From Pirellulales bacterium (GTDB lineage Bacteria; Planctomycetota; Planctomycetia; Pirellulales; Thermoguttaceae), in contig JAFGPV010000211.1 of the NCBI GenBank assembly GCA_016936015.1, forward strand, positions 1-63,440: a stretch of 63,440 nt of DNA. Reading direction: 5' to 3'. The notes below the pieces were generated by a model. It was not told the origin of the DNA. It did no database searches and saw only the letters and a program-made list of their open reading frames with translations. The position numbers and the translations under genes were made by a program. Below are positions 1 to 8,957 of this stretch, piece by piece (positions within the stretch are counted from its first letter, which is position 1; the number at the start of each line of letters is the position of its first letter).

Positions 1-698
1 AGCACAACGCCATCCCCCGCGAGGCGACCGCCGTGATTACGGCCTCGGCCCGATCGGCCCGCCTCGTCGAGAAGTTGGCGGCGGCCGTCGTCCGCGACAC
101 GCTCCAGGAGATCGGCGGCGTCGATCCGGACCTGCGGATCGACGTCCGCCGGATTGAAGGGTCCCGGCCCTGTGCTTCCAAAAAAGCGACGACCGGCCTG
201 GTCCGCCTGTTGCAGGCCCTGCCGCACGGCGCGTTGGTTATGAGCCGCGATCTGCCGGGCCTGGTCGAGACCTCGACGAACGTGGCCGTGGCCTCGACCG
301 TCGAGGGCCGGGTCGAAATCATTACTTCCAGCCGATCCTCGGTGGCCCCGGCCCTGCGCAAGGTCCTCGACCAGATTCGCGCCGTCGGCGAGCTGGCCAG
401 CACCGCAGTCACGGAGCGCAACGGCTATCCCGGATGGCAACCCGACATGGCCTCGCCGCTGTTGGCGCTGTGCCGCTCGATCTGGCAGCAGTTGCACGGT
501 ACGGAGGCCCGCGTGACGGCCGTCCACGCCGGACTGGAGTGCGGGATCATCAACGAGCGTCTCGGCGGCGGACTCGACATGATCTCCTTCGGCCCTTGGC
601 TCGAAGGCGTCCACGCCCCGGGCGAAAAGGTCAACTGGAAGACGGTCGGGCGGTTCTATAGCTTCCTCGGCGCGCTGCTCGAACGGTTGAGTTCTTAG
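1..698 (+). CDS. pepD: Beta-Ala-Xaa / aminoacyl-histidine dipeptidase PepD, C-terminal part
   Basis: Partial gene cut by the left edge. The frame is open from base 3 and gives about 231 residues to a TAG stop. Family knowledge: PepD is a cytosolic M20-family metallo-dipeptidase of about 480 residues that cleaves Xaa-His and related dipeptides. What is visible: HNAIPREA at the start, LVETSTNVA, the YPGWQPD segment, HAGLECGII, and MDMISFGPWLEGVHAPGEKV near the end (here read LDMISFGP). These are the typical PepD C-terminal blocks, including the late metal-ligand His region. The first half with the other metal ligands lies outside the window. The following gap holds a palindromic repeat pair. 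Confidence 0.88.
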   Translation, partial: HNAIPREATAVITASARSARLVEKLAAAVVRDTLQEIGGVDPDLRIDVRRIEGSRPCASKKATTGLVRLLQALPHGALVMSRDLPGLVETSTNVAVASTVEGRVEIITSSRSSVAPALRKVLDQIRAVGELASTAVTERNGYPGWQPDMASPLLALCRSIWQQLHGTEARVTAVHAGLECGIINERLGGGLDMISFGPWLEGVHAPGEKVNWKTVGRFYSFLGALLERLSS

Positions 699-730
699 AT
701 GAGAACACGATGAATCGAAAGTGTTGAAAT

Positions 731-813
731 GGGTGCCATGCCCACGCTTGCGTGGGCATGTGATGTGCCGAAAAACCACGCAACATGCCCACGCAAGCGT
801 GGGCATGGCACCC
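731..813. repeat. Inverted repeat pair, GGGTGCCATGCCCACGC family
   Basis: Two perfect 30-base arms in inverted orientation (731-760 and 784-813) are separated by 23 bases. Each arm contains its own palindrome, CATGCCCACGC / GCGTGGGCATG. The layout is REPIN-like: two REP units facing each other. A related, more diverged copy lies at 44981-45057. It sits between pepD and fabI, with the 869-888 palindrome close by. Confidence 0.85.
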
Positions 814-868
814 ACTTTCGGTTTAATGTGGTCTTGATAAACATCACGATGTCCACGAACCGTCGGGC

Positions 869-888
869 GTTATGCTGAAGCATAACCT
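869..888. repeat. GTTATGCTGAAGCATAAC palindrome, copy 1
   Basis: An 18-base near-perfect palindrome followed by CT. The same unit recurs at 37915-37936 and 37982-38003 (as an inverted pair) and at 47733-47753, so it is a dispersed intergenic repeat family. This copy lies just downstream of fabI. Confidence 0.8.
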
Positions 889-898
889 CCGGAAAAGG

Positions 899-1669
899 TT
901 ACAATCCCACGATGCTGTACCCGCTGTCGACGTGGATCGTCTCGCCGGTCACGCCGGAGGACTGGTCGCTGAGGAGATAGAGCGCCGTGGCGGCCAGATC
1001 GTTCATTTCGACGGTCCGGCCGAGCGGGGATTTCTGGGCGGCGTGGTCGCGCAGCTCGTCGAAGCCGGCGATGCCCGCCGCGCTGAGAGTCCGCATCGGC
1101 CCGGCGCTGAGGCAGTTGACCCGCACGTTCCGCCGGCCGAGGTCCCAGGCCAGGTAGCGGACGCTGTGCTCGAGGGCCGCCTTGCAGACGCCCATCACGT
1201 TGTAGCCGGGAATGACCTTCTCCCCGCCGTAGTAGCTGATCGTGATGATCGTTCCGTCGTCGGCCATCAGCGCCGCGGCCGCCCGGGCGGCCGCCACCAG
1301 GCTGTAGACGCTGATGTCCATCGCCAGGTGCCAGCCCGCCCGGCTCATCTCGACGTACGGATTGCGGAGCTCCTGCGGCGGGGCGAAGGCGATCGCATGG
1401 ATCAGAAAGTCGATCTTCCCGTAGGCCCGCCCGACGGCCTCGAACGCCCGGGCCAGATCCTCGTCCTTCTGCACGTCGCAGGGAACCAGGACCTTAGGTC
1501 CATGCGGTTCGACCAGCCGGGACACGCGGCGCTGGCTCGACGGGCCGGGCAGGTGCGTGAAGGCCAGTTCCGCCCCCTCCGCGTAGAGCGCCTCGCTGAT
1601 GGCCCAGGCGATGCTCCGCTCGTTGGCCACCCCCATCACCACGCCGATCTTGCCGGTAAAGACACCCAT
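899..1669 (-). CDS. fabI: Enoyl-[acyl-carrier-protein] reductase FabI
   Basis: 256 residues, the usual FabI length. It catalyses the NAD(P)H-dependent last step of the fatty-acid elongation cycle in the cytosol. An SDR-type fold is visible: N-terminal GKIGVVMGVANERSIAWAI, the CDV motif near residue 65, the HAIAFAP segment, and the FabI active site with Tyr156 and Lys163 in YNVMGVCK. SAGPMRTLSAAGI and the C-terminal VDSGYSI also fit. The ATG start has AGGAAAG eight bases upstream. It stands alone here, far from the other fab genes at 35-39 kb, so it probably has its own transcript. Confidence 0.95.
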   Translation of the reverse strand: MGVFTGKIGVVMGVANERSIAWAISEALYAEGAELAFTHLPGPSSQRRVSRLVEPHGPKVLVPCDVQKDEDLARAFEAVGRAYGKIDFLIHAIAFAPPQELRNPYVEMSRAGWHLAMDISVYSLVAAARAAAALMADDGTIITISYYGGEKVIPGYNVMGVCKAALEHSVRYLAWDLGRRNVRVNCLSAGPMRTLSAAGIAGFDELRDHAAQKSPLGRTVEMNDLAATALYLLSDQSSGVTGETIHVDSGYSIVGL

Positions 1670-1707
1670 GAGATTCTTTCCTGATGTGAAGATTGCAGAT
1701 TCAATAT

Positions 1708-1742
1708 CCCCTCTCCCTCCGGGAGAGGGTTAGGGTGAGGGC
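1708..1742. repeat. CCCCTCTCCC...GGGAGAGGG repeat, copy 1
   Basis: A hairpin (CCCCTCTCCC / GGGAGAGGG) followed by TTAGGGTGAGGGC. Related copies occur at 39315-39348 and, inside a gene, at 41270-41306. It lies between vsr and fabI, both on the minus strand, and could act in RNA processing or termination. Confidence 0.8.
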
Positions 1743-1794
1743 TTTGCGCGATAGAAAGCGGACGGAAGCCCCTATATTGTACCGCCCGTCGCCA

Positions 1795-2205
1795 TCAGGA
1801 AAAGAACGCGATGAGCCGTTTTCGGAGAGATTCAAGCTTTTTCGGTGTTGTTTGACATTCCCAAATCGTAAGCACTTGCCATCCTTCCCGCTGCAACTTC
1901 CGGCGGACCATCGCATCTCGCTTGGCATTCCGTCGCAGCTTGGAAAGCCAATAACGACGCCGCGCGGATGGAACACGGCACCGCGGGCAGCCGTGCAGGT
2001 GCCAGAAACAGCCGTGGACGTTGATAATTTTTCGAAAACGCGGAAACACCATGTCCGGAACGCCCGGCAAGGATCGGACGTGCAAGCGATAGCGATATCC
2101 CATCGCATGGACCAGCCGCCGCACCGCCAACTCCGGAGCCGTGTCCTTCGACTTCACCGCCGCCATGATCCGCGAACGCTCGGATTTCGTGAAAGTGTCG
2201 GTCAT
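1795..2205 (-). CDS. vsr: Very short patch repair endonuclease Vsr
   Basis: 136 residues, normal for Vsr. It nicks next to T:G mismatches that arise by deamination of 5-methylcytosine, so it usually accompanies a cytosine methyltransferase, as here. Visible features are the start TDTFTKSERSRIMAAVKSKDT, the catalytic Asp in GVPDMVFP, and the zinc/active-site block HGCFWHLHGC with the following PRCRVP. RYWLSKLRRNAKRD and the C-terminal WECQ also fit. The start is set at the ATG giving MTDTF; the upstream in-frame extension does not look like protein of this family. It lies on the same strand as the methyltransferase but is separated from it by a small oppositely oriented gene. Confidence 0.93.
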   Translation of the reverse strand: MTDTFTKSERSRIMAAVKSKDTAPELAVRRLVHAMGYRYRLHVRSLPGVPDMVFPRFRKIINVHGCFWHLHGCPRCRVPSARRRYWLSKLRRNAKRDAMVRRKLQREGWQVLTIWECQTTPKKLESLRKRLIAFFS

Positions 2206-2327
2206 TCTTCGTTGATTTTGAAAATTTGCTCCGAATTTGGGAACAAAATGGCAAAGTGGTATGATTTCCAAAATTGCGTGTTTGCAATTCCCGATTGAAA
2301 CACAAATCCTCGAAAGTGAGGGAAAAA

Positions 2328-2510
2328 ATGAACAGGCAAATGGCCGAAGAAATCAAGCAGGATTTTTTGGATTGGTCTGGCGGTTTTCGTCCGGAATCGG
2401 AACGCCAGATATGGGTGTATGTTGAAACGTCAAAGGATGTTAATGTTGACGATGAAGAATTAATAAATTTGTTGCGAGACTGGATGAACGCAGAAGAGGG
2501 CATCGCATAA
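2328..2510 (+). CDS. Small acidic hypothetical protein in the RM island
   Basis: 60 residues, rich in acidic residues (DVNVDDEELINLL) with a WSGGF motif. No function recognised. The ATG is preceded by GTGAGGGA with a good spacing, so translation is plausible; an in-frame TTG further upstream lacks such a signal. It is the only plus-strand gene between vsr and the DUF4928-like gene. It could be a small regulator of the restriction system, but nothing in the sequence shows this. Confidence 0.55.
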   Translation: MNRQMAEEIKQDFLDWSGGFRPESERQIWVYVETSKDVNVDDEELINLLRDWMNAEEGIA

Positions 2511-2564
2511 AATATATGAGGCAATATTGCAGCGAAATTTATCAATTCAACAAATAATTTTTCC

Positions 2565-3545
2565 TCAATCTCGATCCAGTTCCGGCTCGGCGCTCACGAT
2601 TCTCAAACCACTGGAGCCGACAGTCGGCAACCACCGCTCATTGTATGTTTTGACCACTTCCTTGAGATTCTCGACCGTCAATGGCCTTTCGAATTTCGCA
2701 AGTTCGGAAACGTTCTGTCCCACAAACGTTTCGACGTCTGTAACCGCCACACGAAACCTAAATTGTTCTTCAATCGCGACATCAACGGCGTTTTGCCATT
2801 TTTCGCGATCGCTGCGCCTGACAAGCAACCAAACGTCATATCCCGTGTTGTTGACGATATCGACAATTTGATTTAAATGCCTGGCATCGGGAGGATTTAC
2901 CGTCACTTCAATTGCCGTGGTGCCAATAAAAAAGTCGGCGGGTTGCCCTCGATTGGGCGTGTTCACATTTTTCGGTTCCGCAGCGTTGTCTCCAAACTTT
3001 ACTTGCAGTTTTGCCCCGACCAGATATTCTGCAACATCTTTTGCCCTGCGTTTTTCCTGCGCCTGATCTAGAATATCAACGATTACGGCGACCGCCGTGC
3101 CCTTGTTGTAACGTGCAATTAAGGGTTTGCCTTCGCTGACAACTTTTATCCTCGCGGCGGCAATGAGGCCGATATTCTCCAGCAATTGCTCTCGTTCAAT
3201 CTGCGGCATCGCTGAGAAATCAATCGGTTTAAGCCAATCAAAGAGTGGCCCAATCCAGCCGCCGACATTGGACGCCCTGCGCCCAAATTCCTTAAGCGGA
3301 GAACCGATGTTGAAGCGGTCGAGCGATTGGGCGACGTATTTGTTGTGATCTTGAAGCTGCATTTTGCTTTTGGTCAGGTGCAGCGACTCGTCAAGATTCG
3401 GCTTTTCCCGCAACCTTTCAAGAAGAGCCATTAAAACAACCAATCGTCCAGGTTGGTCGGAATCACCCAACATCATGTGTTTGTCCAACCAATCGCTGAA
3501 TGACTTGCAATGTTGTTCGACATTCAACTTGCGGTCGTTTTTCAT
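2565..3545 (-). CDS. Probable type II restriction endonuclease, DUF4928-like
   Basis: About 326 residues from the ATG at 3545; a TTG twelve bases earlier is possible and neither has a clear ribosome site. The middle holds RGQPADFFIGTTAIEVTV, which fits a PD-(D/E)XK-like nuclease core with Asp, then Glu-Val-Thr in place of Glu-x-Lys. Family recall: DUF4928 proteins sit beside 5-cytosine methyltransferases and are taken as their cognate endonucleases. Here the gene follows the methyltransferase by about 30 bases on the same strand, supporting that role. Target sequence unknown. The alternative is a non-nuclease accessory protein. Confidence 0.65.
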   Translation of the reverse strand: MKNDRKLNVEQHCKSFSDWLDKHMMLGDSDQPGRLVVLMALLERLREKPNLDESLHLTKSKMQLQDHNKYVAQSLDRFNIGSPLKEFGRRASNVGGWIGPLFDWLKPIDFSAMPQIEREQLLENIGLIAAARIKVVSEGKPLIARYNKGTAVAVIVDILDQAQEKRRAKDVAEYLVGAKLQVKFGDNAAEPKNVNTPNRGQPADFFIGTTAIEVTVNPPDARHLNQIVDIVNNTGYDVWLLVRRSDREKWQNAVDVAIEEQFRFRVAVTDVETFVGQNVSELAKFERPLTVENLKEVVKTYNERWLPTVGSSGLRIVSAEPELDRD

Positions 3546-3575
3546 TATAGAACCCAACTGATTGGGAATGAGACA

Positions 3576-5045
3576 TTATATAATCAGAGATGTGGTGCAA
3601 ACTTTCATAAATGGATGATTCGACGCAATCCACTCGATCGCCGGAACGCAAACCGCGTCGCCAAAGCCGAAAAGCGCTTGATTTAAAGGGACATCAATCA
3701 CGTAGCTATCCGGGACGCCCTGGAGCCTTGCGCATTCGCGGGCGGTCAAAAGGCGCACTTGGCATTTTCTACGCCCCGCTTTGACAAGAATTTGACGGCC
3801 ACTGCCTCCTCGCGGGGTCCGCAGGCAACCGGCAATGCCGTCAGTGCGCAGTTCCGCCATGCTCTTTCCGTGGCGAACCCGCCGGAACGCCGTTGCATAG
3901 CTGAACGATTTGCCCGCAATCATCCGATTGGCTTGCTCTTCATGTTTCGGACTCAATTGATTCAGAAAATAGTCGGTTCGCTTCTTGCTCCACCAATGCG
4001 GATCGTCGCCAGGAAGGTCTTCGATTATGTCAATAAGTCGTTTGTTGGACTTCGGCAAAGAAGGCAAGTCTTGAAGGTCCCATCGGATGTGGGGATGACC
4101 ATTGATGAAATCAAAGAGTGTATCGGGCCTTGCCTCGCTTTTCAAGACAAAGGAGCGTCCTTCGCCCAAACCATCCTGCTTGGCCATAACAAAAAGCCTT
4201 GCCCGGCTTTGTGGCGTCCAGTGCTTGGCATTGAGAATAAATGCGTCAACGGCATATCCAAGTTCGTTTAATGCGAGCAGCGCTTGTTCGAGGTCGCATC
4301 CACCGTGACTCATCAGAAATCCAACGACGTTTTCAAGCATAATCAACGGTGGACGCCGTTCACCCATTTCGCGGATGATGCGCACCAGTCCCCAAAACGC
4401 CGAGGATTCTTTTCCATTAAGTCCTTCCCAGCGGCCGGCTATGGACAGGTCGTTGCAAGGGAATGACGCCGTGAAAAGGCTGCACATCGGCACGTTGTCC
4501 GTTGGAATTGCGTGGATGTCGCCAACAACTAGGTGATCGTCTTTCGGCCAATTATGCCGATACATTTCGACCTTTTTAGGATCAATATCATTGGCAAAAA
4601 CAACATGAAAACCGTGTTTTTCCAGAGCCAATCGCACCAAACCAATTCCGGCGAAGAACTCGCAGACCGTCAAAGATGAGTTCGGATCGTTTGATGGCTT
4701 CTCAACCACAAGACGGTATTTCCGGTTGCCCAACCGCTCCAGAGCCAATAAGTCGCCATTTTGAATTTGGTGGTGCTCAAAAAAACGGCGCACCCATTTT
4801 CGCCCCCGAAAGAAATTGCGGGGTTTGCCTGTTTTGTTATTGCTCCCGATATCGGTACGGATTGTTTCGTTCAGGCCATCGAGAAAGATTTCGATCTCAC
4901 CGCCGGATTTGGAGGGCTTCCGGGGTGGGCCGATGCAGTCGGGCGGAAAGAAATCGTAGTGTCCGTTGACGTATAGATGGTTCTGCCGCAGATTGCCCGC
5001 GGTCACGCGAAGCAGTCGTTTCTTATCCGCAACGGCACCGCTCAC
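3576..5045 (-). CDS. DNA (cytosine-5-)-methyltransferase with N-terminal B3-like domain
   Basis: 489 residues. Residues about 20-115 (RNFFRGRKWVRRFF...NGDLLALERL) resemble the B3/EcoRII-N pseudobarrel DNA-binding fold, an inference from pattern only. The catalytic domain starts near residue 128 with motif I CEFFAGIGLVRLAL. It has the active-site FPCND (Cys197), MLENV (about 237-240), QSRARLF (about 279-285), RECARLQGVPDSY, and a final FGFGDAVCVP. It transfers a methyl group from S-adenosylmethionine to C5 of cytosine. A GTG start is chosen because AGGAGG stands nine bases upstream. It is the first gene of a probable methyltransferase-endonuclease unit, with vsr nearby. Confidence 0.93.
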   Translation of the reverse strand: MSGAVADKKRLLRVTAGNLRQNHLYVNGHYDFFPPDCIGPPRKPSKSGGEIEIFLDGLNETIRTDIGSNNKTGKPRNFFRGRKWVRRFFEHHQIQNGDLLALERLGNRKYRLVVEKPSNDPNSSLTVCEFFAGIGLVRLALEKHGFHVVFANDIDPKKVEMYRHNWPKDDHLVVGDIHAIPTDNVPMCSLFTASFPCNDLSIAGRWEGLNGKESSAFWGLVRIIREMGERRPPLIMLENVVGFLMSHGGCDLEQALLALNELGYAVDAFILNAKHWTPQSRARLFVMAKQDGLGEGRSFVLKSEARPDTLFDFINGHPHIRWDLQDLPSLPKSNKRLIDIIEDLPGDDPHWWSKKRTDYFLNQLSPKHEEQANRMIAGKSFSYATAFRRVRHGKSMAELRTDGIAGCLRTPRGGSGRQILVKAGRRKCQVRLLTARECARLQGVPDSYVIDVPLNQALFGFGDAVCVPAIEWIASNHPFMKVCTTSLII

Positions 5046-5169
5046 GACCTTCGACCTCCTGAAGGCAACATCTTGCGCAACGAACTACGTCACTATTATC
5101 GCACAACGGCGTATTTCGTCAAGAATCCGAAAACACCCTTGAATTATAGCCGGGGGATCAAACGGCGTC

Positions 5170-6921
5170 TCACCCCGCCGCCGGCACGGGGCCGGCCAGG
5201 AGGGCGTATTCGCTCATGGGGGTCATGTCGCCGGAGAGGACCATTTCGCAGTTCATCTTCAGCTTGGGCAGTTCCCTCGCCAGGAACCGCCGGGCGACGC
5301 ACTGCTTGCGGTCGTTGGCCGACGCCTGGTCCAGAAACAGGTGGCCGATGACGATCGTGATCGCCGCGTCGACCAGCCGTCGGCCGGAGAGGTCGAGGTA
5401 GCCGGCCGCCTGGGACTTGGCGAACTGCACGGCCTCATGGAGTCGCTGCCGGGCGTCGATCAACTGCTGTTGGAGTTCGGTCAGCAGCGGAACGTCGTAC
5501 CGCCGTTTTTCGTGCGGTTCGCACCAGGCGTCCAGGCCGCCGGAAGAGACGCCGCGGACCGCCGCCACGACTTGCAGTTGGCTCGTCCCTTCGTAGATCG
5601 TCGTAATCCGGGCGTCGCGGTAATAGCGCTCGGCCGAATAGTCCTTCATGTAGCCGGAGCCGCCCAGCACCTGGATCGCGGAGTTGCCCACGCGGAGCGC
5701 CATCTCGGAACAGTAATACTTGCTCATCGGGGTGAGCATGCCGTTGATCCGTTTCAGCGTCCGGCCGCGCTGCTTCCGCTGTTTCTCTTCGTCTTTATCC
5801 GGGCACAGCCCGGTCTCCAGGACGCGGAGGTTGTTGTTCTCCAGGTCGCAGACGTAGGAGGTTTCGTAGAGCAGCGCCCGGCCGGCCTCGACCTCGATCT
5901 TCATGTCGGTGACCAGTTCCGCCACGGCGGGCAGGCGTTCGATGGGGCCGCCGAACTGCTGCCGGGTGTGGGCGTACGTCCGGGCCAGGCGATAGGCCGC
6001 CTCGGCCACGCCCACCGACTGTGCCGCGATTCCCACCCGGGCGCCGTTCATCAAGGCCATCACGTAGGTGATCAAGCCCCGCTGCCGCTGGCCGATCAGC
6101 AGCGCCGGCGCGTGATCGAAGACCAACTCGCAGGTGGGCGAGCCGTGGATGCCGAGCTTTTCCTCCAGGTGCCGGACCTTTACTTTCTCCGAACGCTCGC
6201 AGTAGAACAGGCTTAAGCCCCGGCCGTCGGAGACCTCCGGTTCGCTGCGGGCCAGGACCAGCAGGATCTCGCCGCAGCCGTTGGTGATGAACCGCTTCAC
6301 GCCGTCGAGGAACCACTGGCCGTTCTCATCCTGGTAGGCCCGCAGCCGCACGGCCTGCAAGTCGCTGCCGGCGTCCGGCTCCGTCAGCACCATCGCCCCG
6401 GTCACCTCGCCCCGGGCGAACCGCGGCAGGGCCATCTCCTTAATCTCCTCGCTGGCGAAGGCGTTGATCGTGTCCGCAATCCCTTGCAGGCCGAAGAGGT
6501 TCGTCAGCGAGCAGTCGGCCCGACTGATCAACTCGTTGGCCATGGAGTAAACCAGGATCGGGCAGTTCAGCCCGCCGTACTTGCGCGGCAGGGTAAAGCC
6601 CATCAGGTCGGCCTGGTTCAGCCGCTTGAGGTTCTGCTGCACTAAGGGATGATACGTCACCGTGCCGTTCTCGTTCAGCAGATTGCCTTCGCGGTCGATC
6701 GTCTCGGCGTTCGGGGCCAGCATCTCCGCCGCCACCTCGCCCAGGATCTCCAGGATGCGGCGATAGTTGTCCACCGCGTCCGCGGCGTCTTCCGGAACGT
6801 AATCGGCCTGGCCGTTGTCCTTCCGCGCAAAATCGTCCTCCTGGATCCGCGCCAGCTCGGCCAGGTCGAGGTGGTGGAACAGGAATTGGATATCGTCGTT
6901 GTCTAAAAAGAAGTTCGCCAC
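5170..6921 (-). CDS. Acyl-CoA dehydrogenase family protein
   Basis: 583 residues, longer than the classic 380-400, with an N-terminal extension and a C-terminal helical part. This matches the larger acyl-CoA dehydrogenase type. It oxidises acyl-CoA to enoyl-CoA using FAD and hands electrons to ETF, encoded just upstream. Visible: LTEPDAGSDLQAVR, KRFITNG, the arginine/FAD segment TRQQFG, LGGSGYMKDY and the catalytic-Glu motif ITTIYEGTSQLQ. A GTG start is used; AGGAG, lying in the last codons of etfA, is eight bases upstream. Only three bases separate it from the etfA stop, so the two are co-transcribed and probably translationally coupled. Substrate chain length cannot be told. Confidence 0.93.
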   Translation of the reverse strand: MANFFLDNDDIQFLFHHLDLAELARIQEDDFARKDNGQADYVPEDAADAVDNYRRILEILGEVAAEMLAPNAETIDREGNLLNENGTVTYHPLVQQNLKRLNQADLMGFTLPRKYGGLNCPILVYSMANELISRADCSLTNLFGLQGIADTINAFASEEIKEMALPRFARGEVTGAMVLTEPDAGSDLQAVRLRAYQDENGQWFLDGVKRFITNGCGEILLVLARSEPEVSDGRGLSLFYCERSEKVKVRHLEEKLGIHGSPTCELVFDHAPALLIGQRQRGLITYVMALMNGARVGIAAQSVGVAEAAYRLARTYAHTRQQFGGPIERLPAVAELVTDMKIEVEAGRALLYETSYVCDLENNNLRVLETGLCPDKDEEKQRKQRGRTLKRINGMLTPMSKYYCSEMALRVGNSAIQVLGGSGYMKDYSAERYYRDARITTIYEGTSQLQVVAAVRGVSSGGLDAWCEPHEKRRYDVPLLTELQQQLIDARQRLHEAVQFAKSQAAGYLDLSGRRLVDAAITIVIGHLFLDQASANDRKQCVARRFLARELPKLKMNCEMVLSGDMTPMSEYALLAGPVPAAG

Positions 6922-6924
6922 TTC

Positions 6925-7950
6925 CTATTTCTCCTTAATCGCCTTGATCATCAGCGGAAGGACCTGTTTGAAATCGCCCACGATGCCGTAGTGGGCCACG
7001 GAGAAGATCGGGGCGTCGTGGTCCTTGTTGACGGCGACGATCTTGGCCGAATCCTCCATCCCGGCGCGATGCTGCACCGCGCCGCTGATGCCTACGGCAA
7101 TATAGAGGGCGGGCCGGACCGTGGTCCCCGTCTGGCCGATTTGATGTTCCTTGCCGATGTACCCGCTGTCGACGGCCGCGCGGCTGGCCCCCACCGCGCC
7201 GCCGATGGCGCCCGCCAAATCGTAGATGAGCTTGAAATTCTCCTTGCTGCCCACCCCGCCGCCCCCGGCGACGATCACCCGGGCACCCTTCAGATTCACC
7301 TTCCGCGGCTCGAGGTGCCGCCGGATCAGCTTCAGCGCCAAGTCGGTCTCCGAGATCTCCACCTTTTCCTCGATCACCTCGCCGGTCCGCGACGGATCGG
7401 GGGGCCGGAGCGCCATCACCCCCTCGCGGACCGTGGCCATCTGCGGCCACCAGTCGAAATTGACGATCGTGGCGATGATGTTCCCGCCGAACGCCGGCCG
7501 GATCTGCAACAGGAGATTCGGATGCTCCTGCTTGGACTTCGCTTCGACGACGTTGTCGATTTCCAGGTCGGTGCAGTCGGCGGTCATCCCCGCCCGCAGG
7601 GTCGAGGCCACCCGCGGCGCCAAATCCCGGCCCAACGGCGTCGCGCCGTAGATCACGATCTGCGGCCGGCGCCGCTCGATGAGCGTCGTCAGCACCCGGG
7701 CGTAGGGCTGCGTCTGATAATGGCCCAGGCAGGGGTTCTCGACCACGTACACCCGGTCGGCGCCCTGGGCGATCAACCGTGGGGCGAGGTCCTTCACCCC
7801 GGCTCCCGGCAACACCGCCCCGACCTGCACTCCCAGGCGGTCGGCCAACTCCCGGGCCTTGCCGCACAACTCCAGGGCCACCTCATTCAGCGAACCCTCT
7901 TCCTGCTCGGCAAACACCCACACTTCGCCTTGTCGATTCGGTTCGGGCAT
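6925..7950 (-). CDS. etfA: Electron transfer flavoprotein alpha subunit
   Basis: 341 residues. It pairs with EtfB to form the FAD-containing heterodimer that accepts electrons from acyl-CoA dehydrogenases. The N-terminal ETF domain begins EVWVFAEQ. The C-terminal FAD-binding domain shows RPALYIAVGISGAVQHRAGM and KIVAVNKDHDAPIF, the family signature. The ATG start has no strong ribosome site. It is the middle gene of the etfB-etfA-acyl-CoA dehydrogenase unit. A 92-base gap to etfB contains an AT-rich imperfect palindrome. Confidence 0.96.
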   Translation of the reverse strand: MPEPNRQGEVWVFAEQEEGSLNEVALELCGKARELADRLGVQVGAVLPGAGVKDLAPRLIAQGADRVYVVENPCLGHYQTQPYARVLTTLIERRRPQIVIYGATPLGRDLAPRVASTLRAGMTADCTDLEIDNVVEAKSKQEHPNLLLQIRPAFGGNIIATIVNFDWWPQMATVREGVMALRPPDPSRTGEVIEEKVEISETDLALKLIRRHLEPRKVNLKGARVIVAGGGGVGSKENFKLIYDLAGAIGGAVGASRAAVDSGYIGKEHQIGQTGTTVRPALYIAVGISGAVQHRAGMEDSAKIVAVNKDHDAPIFSVAHYGIVGDFKQVLPLMIKAIKEK

Positions 7951-7989
7951 ATCGGTAATTCAAAGAAGGGGAAAATTTATTGATTAAAA

Positions 7990-8042
7990 ATGTCAAATTT
8001 CAAATTTCAAATTGCAATTTGCATTGACCAATTTGCAATTTC
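7990..8042. repeat. AT-rich imperfect palindrome between etfB and etfA
   Basis: Tandem copies of AAATTTC followed by AAATTGCAATTTGCA and, ten bases on, CAATTTGCAATTTC. The stretch is unlike the GC-rich flanking genes and can fold on itself. It may be a dispersed repeat or an RNA stem between the two operon genes. Only one copy was seen in the window. Confidence 0.5.
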
Positions 8043-8957
8043 CTACCCCAGCGTCCGATCCACCACCAACTCGTGAATCAATCCCCGGATGCCTTCCTCC
8101 GTGTCGGGCACCGAGACGAAGCCTTCCTTCTTCAGCACGATGGCCTGGATGCGATGGACCTTCGTGGGCGAGCCCGCCATTCCGCAGCGGGCCAGGTCGG
8201 CGTGGATCTCATCGAGTCCCCACTGCTCGATCAGCAGGCCGCGCTGTTTGAGCTCCTCGGCGCGGCGCTGCGCCTCGGCCTGCACTTTCTCTTCCGCGGC
8301 GTCGGGCATCCGATCCTTCACCTCGGCAGCCAGTTCGGCGATGACTTTGGCCTTTTTCAGCCGCATCACCCGGCGGATCGAAGGCGGCCGCGGCTGATTG
8401 GCCGAGGCGATCACCGTGACCAGCACCGGCAACGCCGCCTCGACGATCTCCCAGCCGTGGCCCATGTTCCGGCGGATCTGCACCCGGCGGTCCTGGATCG
8501 CCACGACCTCTTCGAGATACGTGATCTGCGGGATGCCCAGCTTCTCGGCGCACTGCGGCCCGACCTGGGCCGTGTCGCCGTCGATGGCCTGCCGGCCGCA
8601 AAAGACGAAGTCGTACCGGCCGATGGTCCGGATCGCCTGGCTGAGGATGTAGCTGGTGGCCAAGGTGTCGCTGGCGGCCGCCCGGCGGTCCGTCAGCAGG
8701 ATCGCCCGATCCGCTCCCCGATATAGGCACTCGCGGAGGACCTCCCCCGCCTTCGGCGGCCCCATGCTGACGGCCGTCACCGTGCCGCCGTGCCGCTCCT
8801 TGATCTCCAACGCGGTCTCCAGCGCATTGAGGTCTTCCGGATTAAAAATGGCCGGCAACGCCCCCCGATTGACCGTGCCGTCTTCCTTCATGGCCTCGGC
8901 CGTCACGTTCGCCGTATCCGGCACCTGCTTGACGCAAACGATGCTGTCGTAGGGCAC
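8043..8957 (-). CDS. etfB: Electron transfer flavoprotein beta subunit
   Basis: 304 residues from a GTG start. The frame stays open further upstream, but the EtfB homology begins exactly at PYDSIVCVKQVPDT, and GGAG lies eight bases before the GTG. The AMP-binding ETF domain shows FNPEDLNALETAL, VTAVSMGPPKAGEVLRECLYRGAD, GRQAIDGDTAQVGPQ and ANQPRPPSIRRVMRLKKAK. It forms the ETF heterodimer with the product of etfA. The C-terminal 60 residues (EEKVQAEAQRRAEEL and after) form a helical extension beyond the core. First gene of the operon. Confidence 0.96.
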   Translation of the reverse strand: MPYDSIVCVKQVPDTANVTAEAMKEDGTVNRGALPAIFNPEDLNALETALEIKERHGGTVTAVSMGPPKAGEVLRECLYRGADRAILLTDRRAAASDTLATSYILSQAIRTIGRYDFVFCGRQAIDGDTAQVGPQCAEKLGIPQITYLEEVVAIQDRRVQIRRNMGHGWEIVEAALPVLVTVIASANQPRPPSIRRVMRLKKAKVIAELAAEVKDRMPDAAEEKVQAEAQRRAEELKQRGLLIEQWGLDEIHADLARCGMAGSPTKVHRIQAIVLKKEGFVSVPDTEEGIRGLIHELVVDRTLG

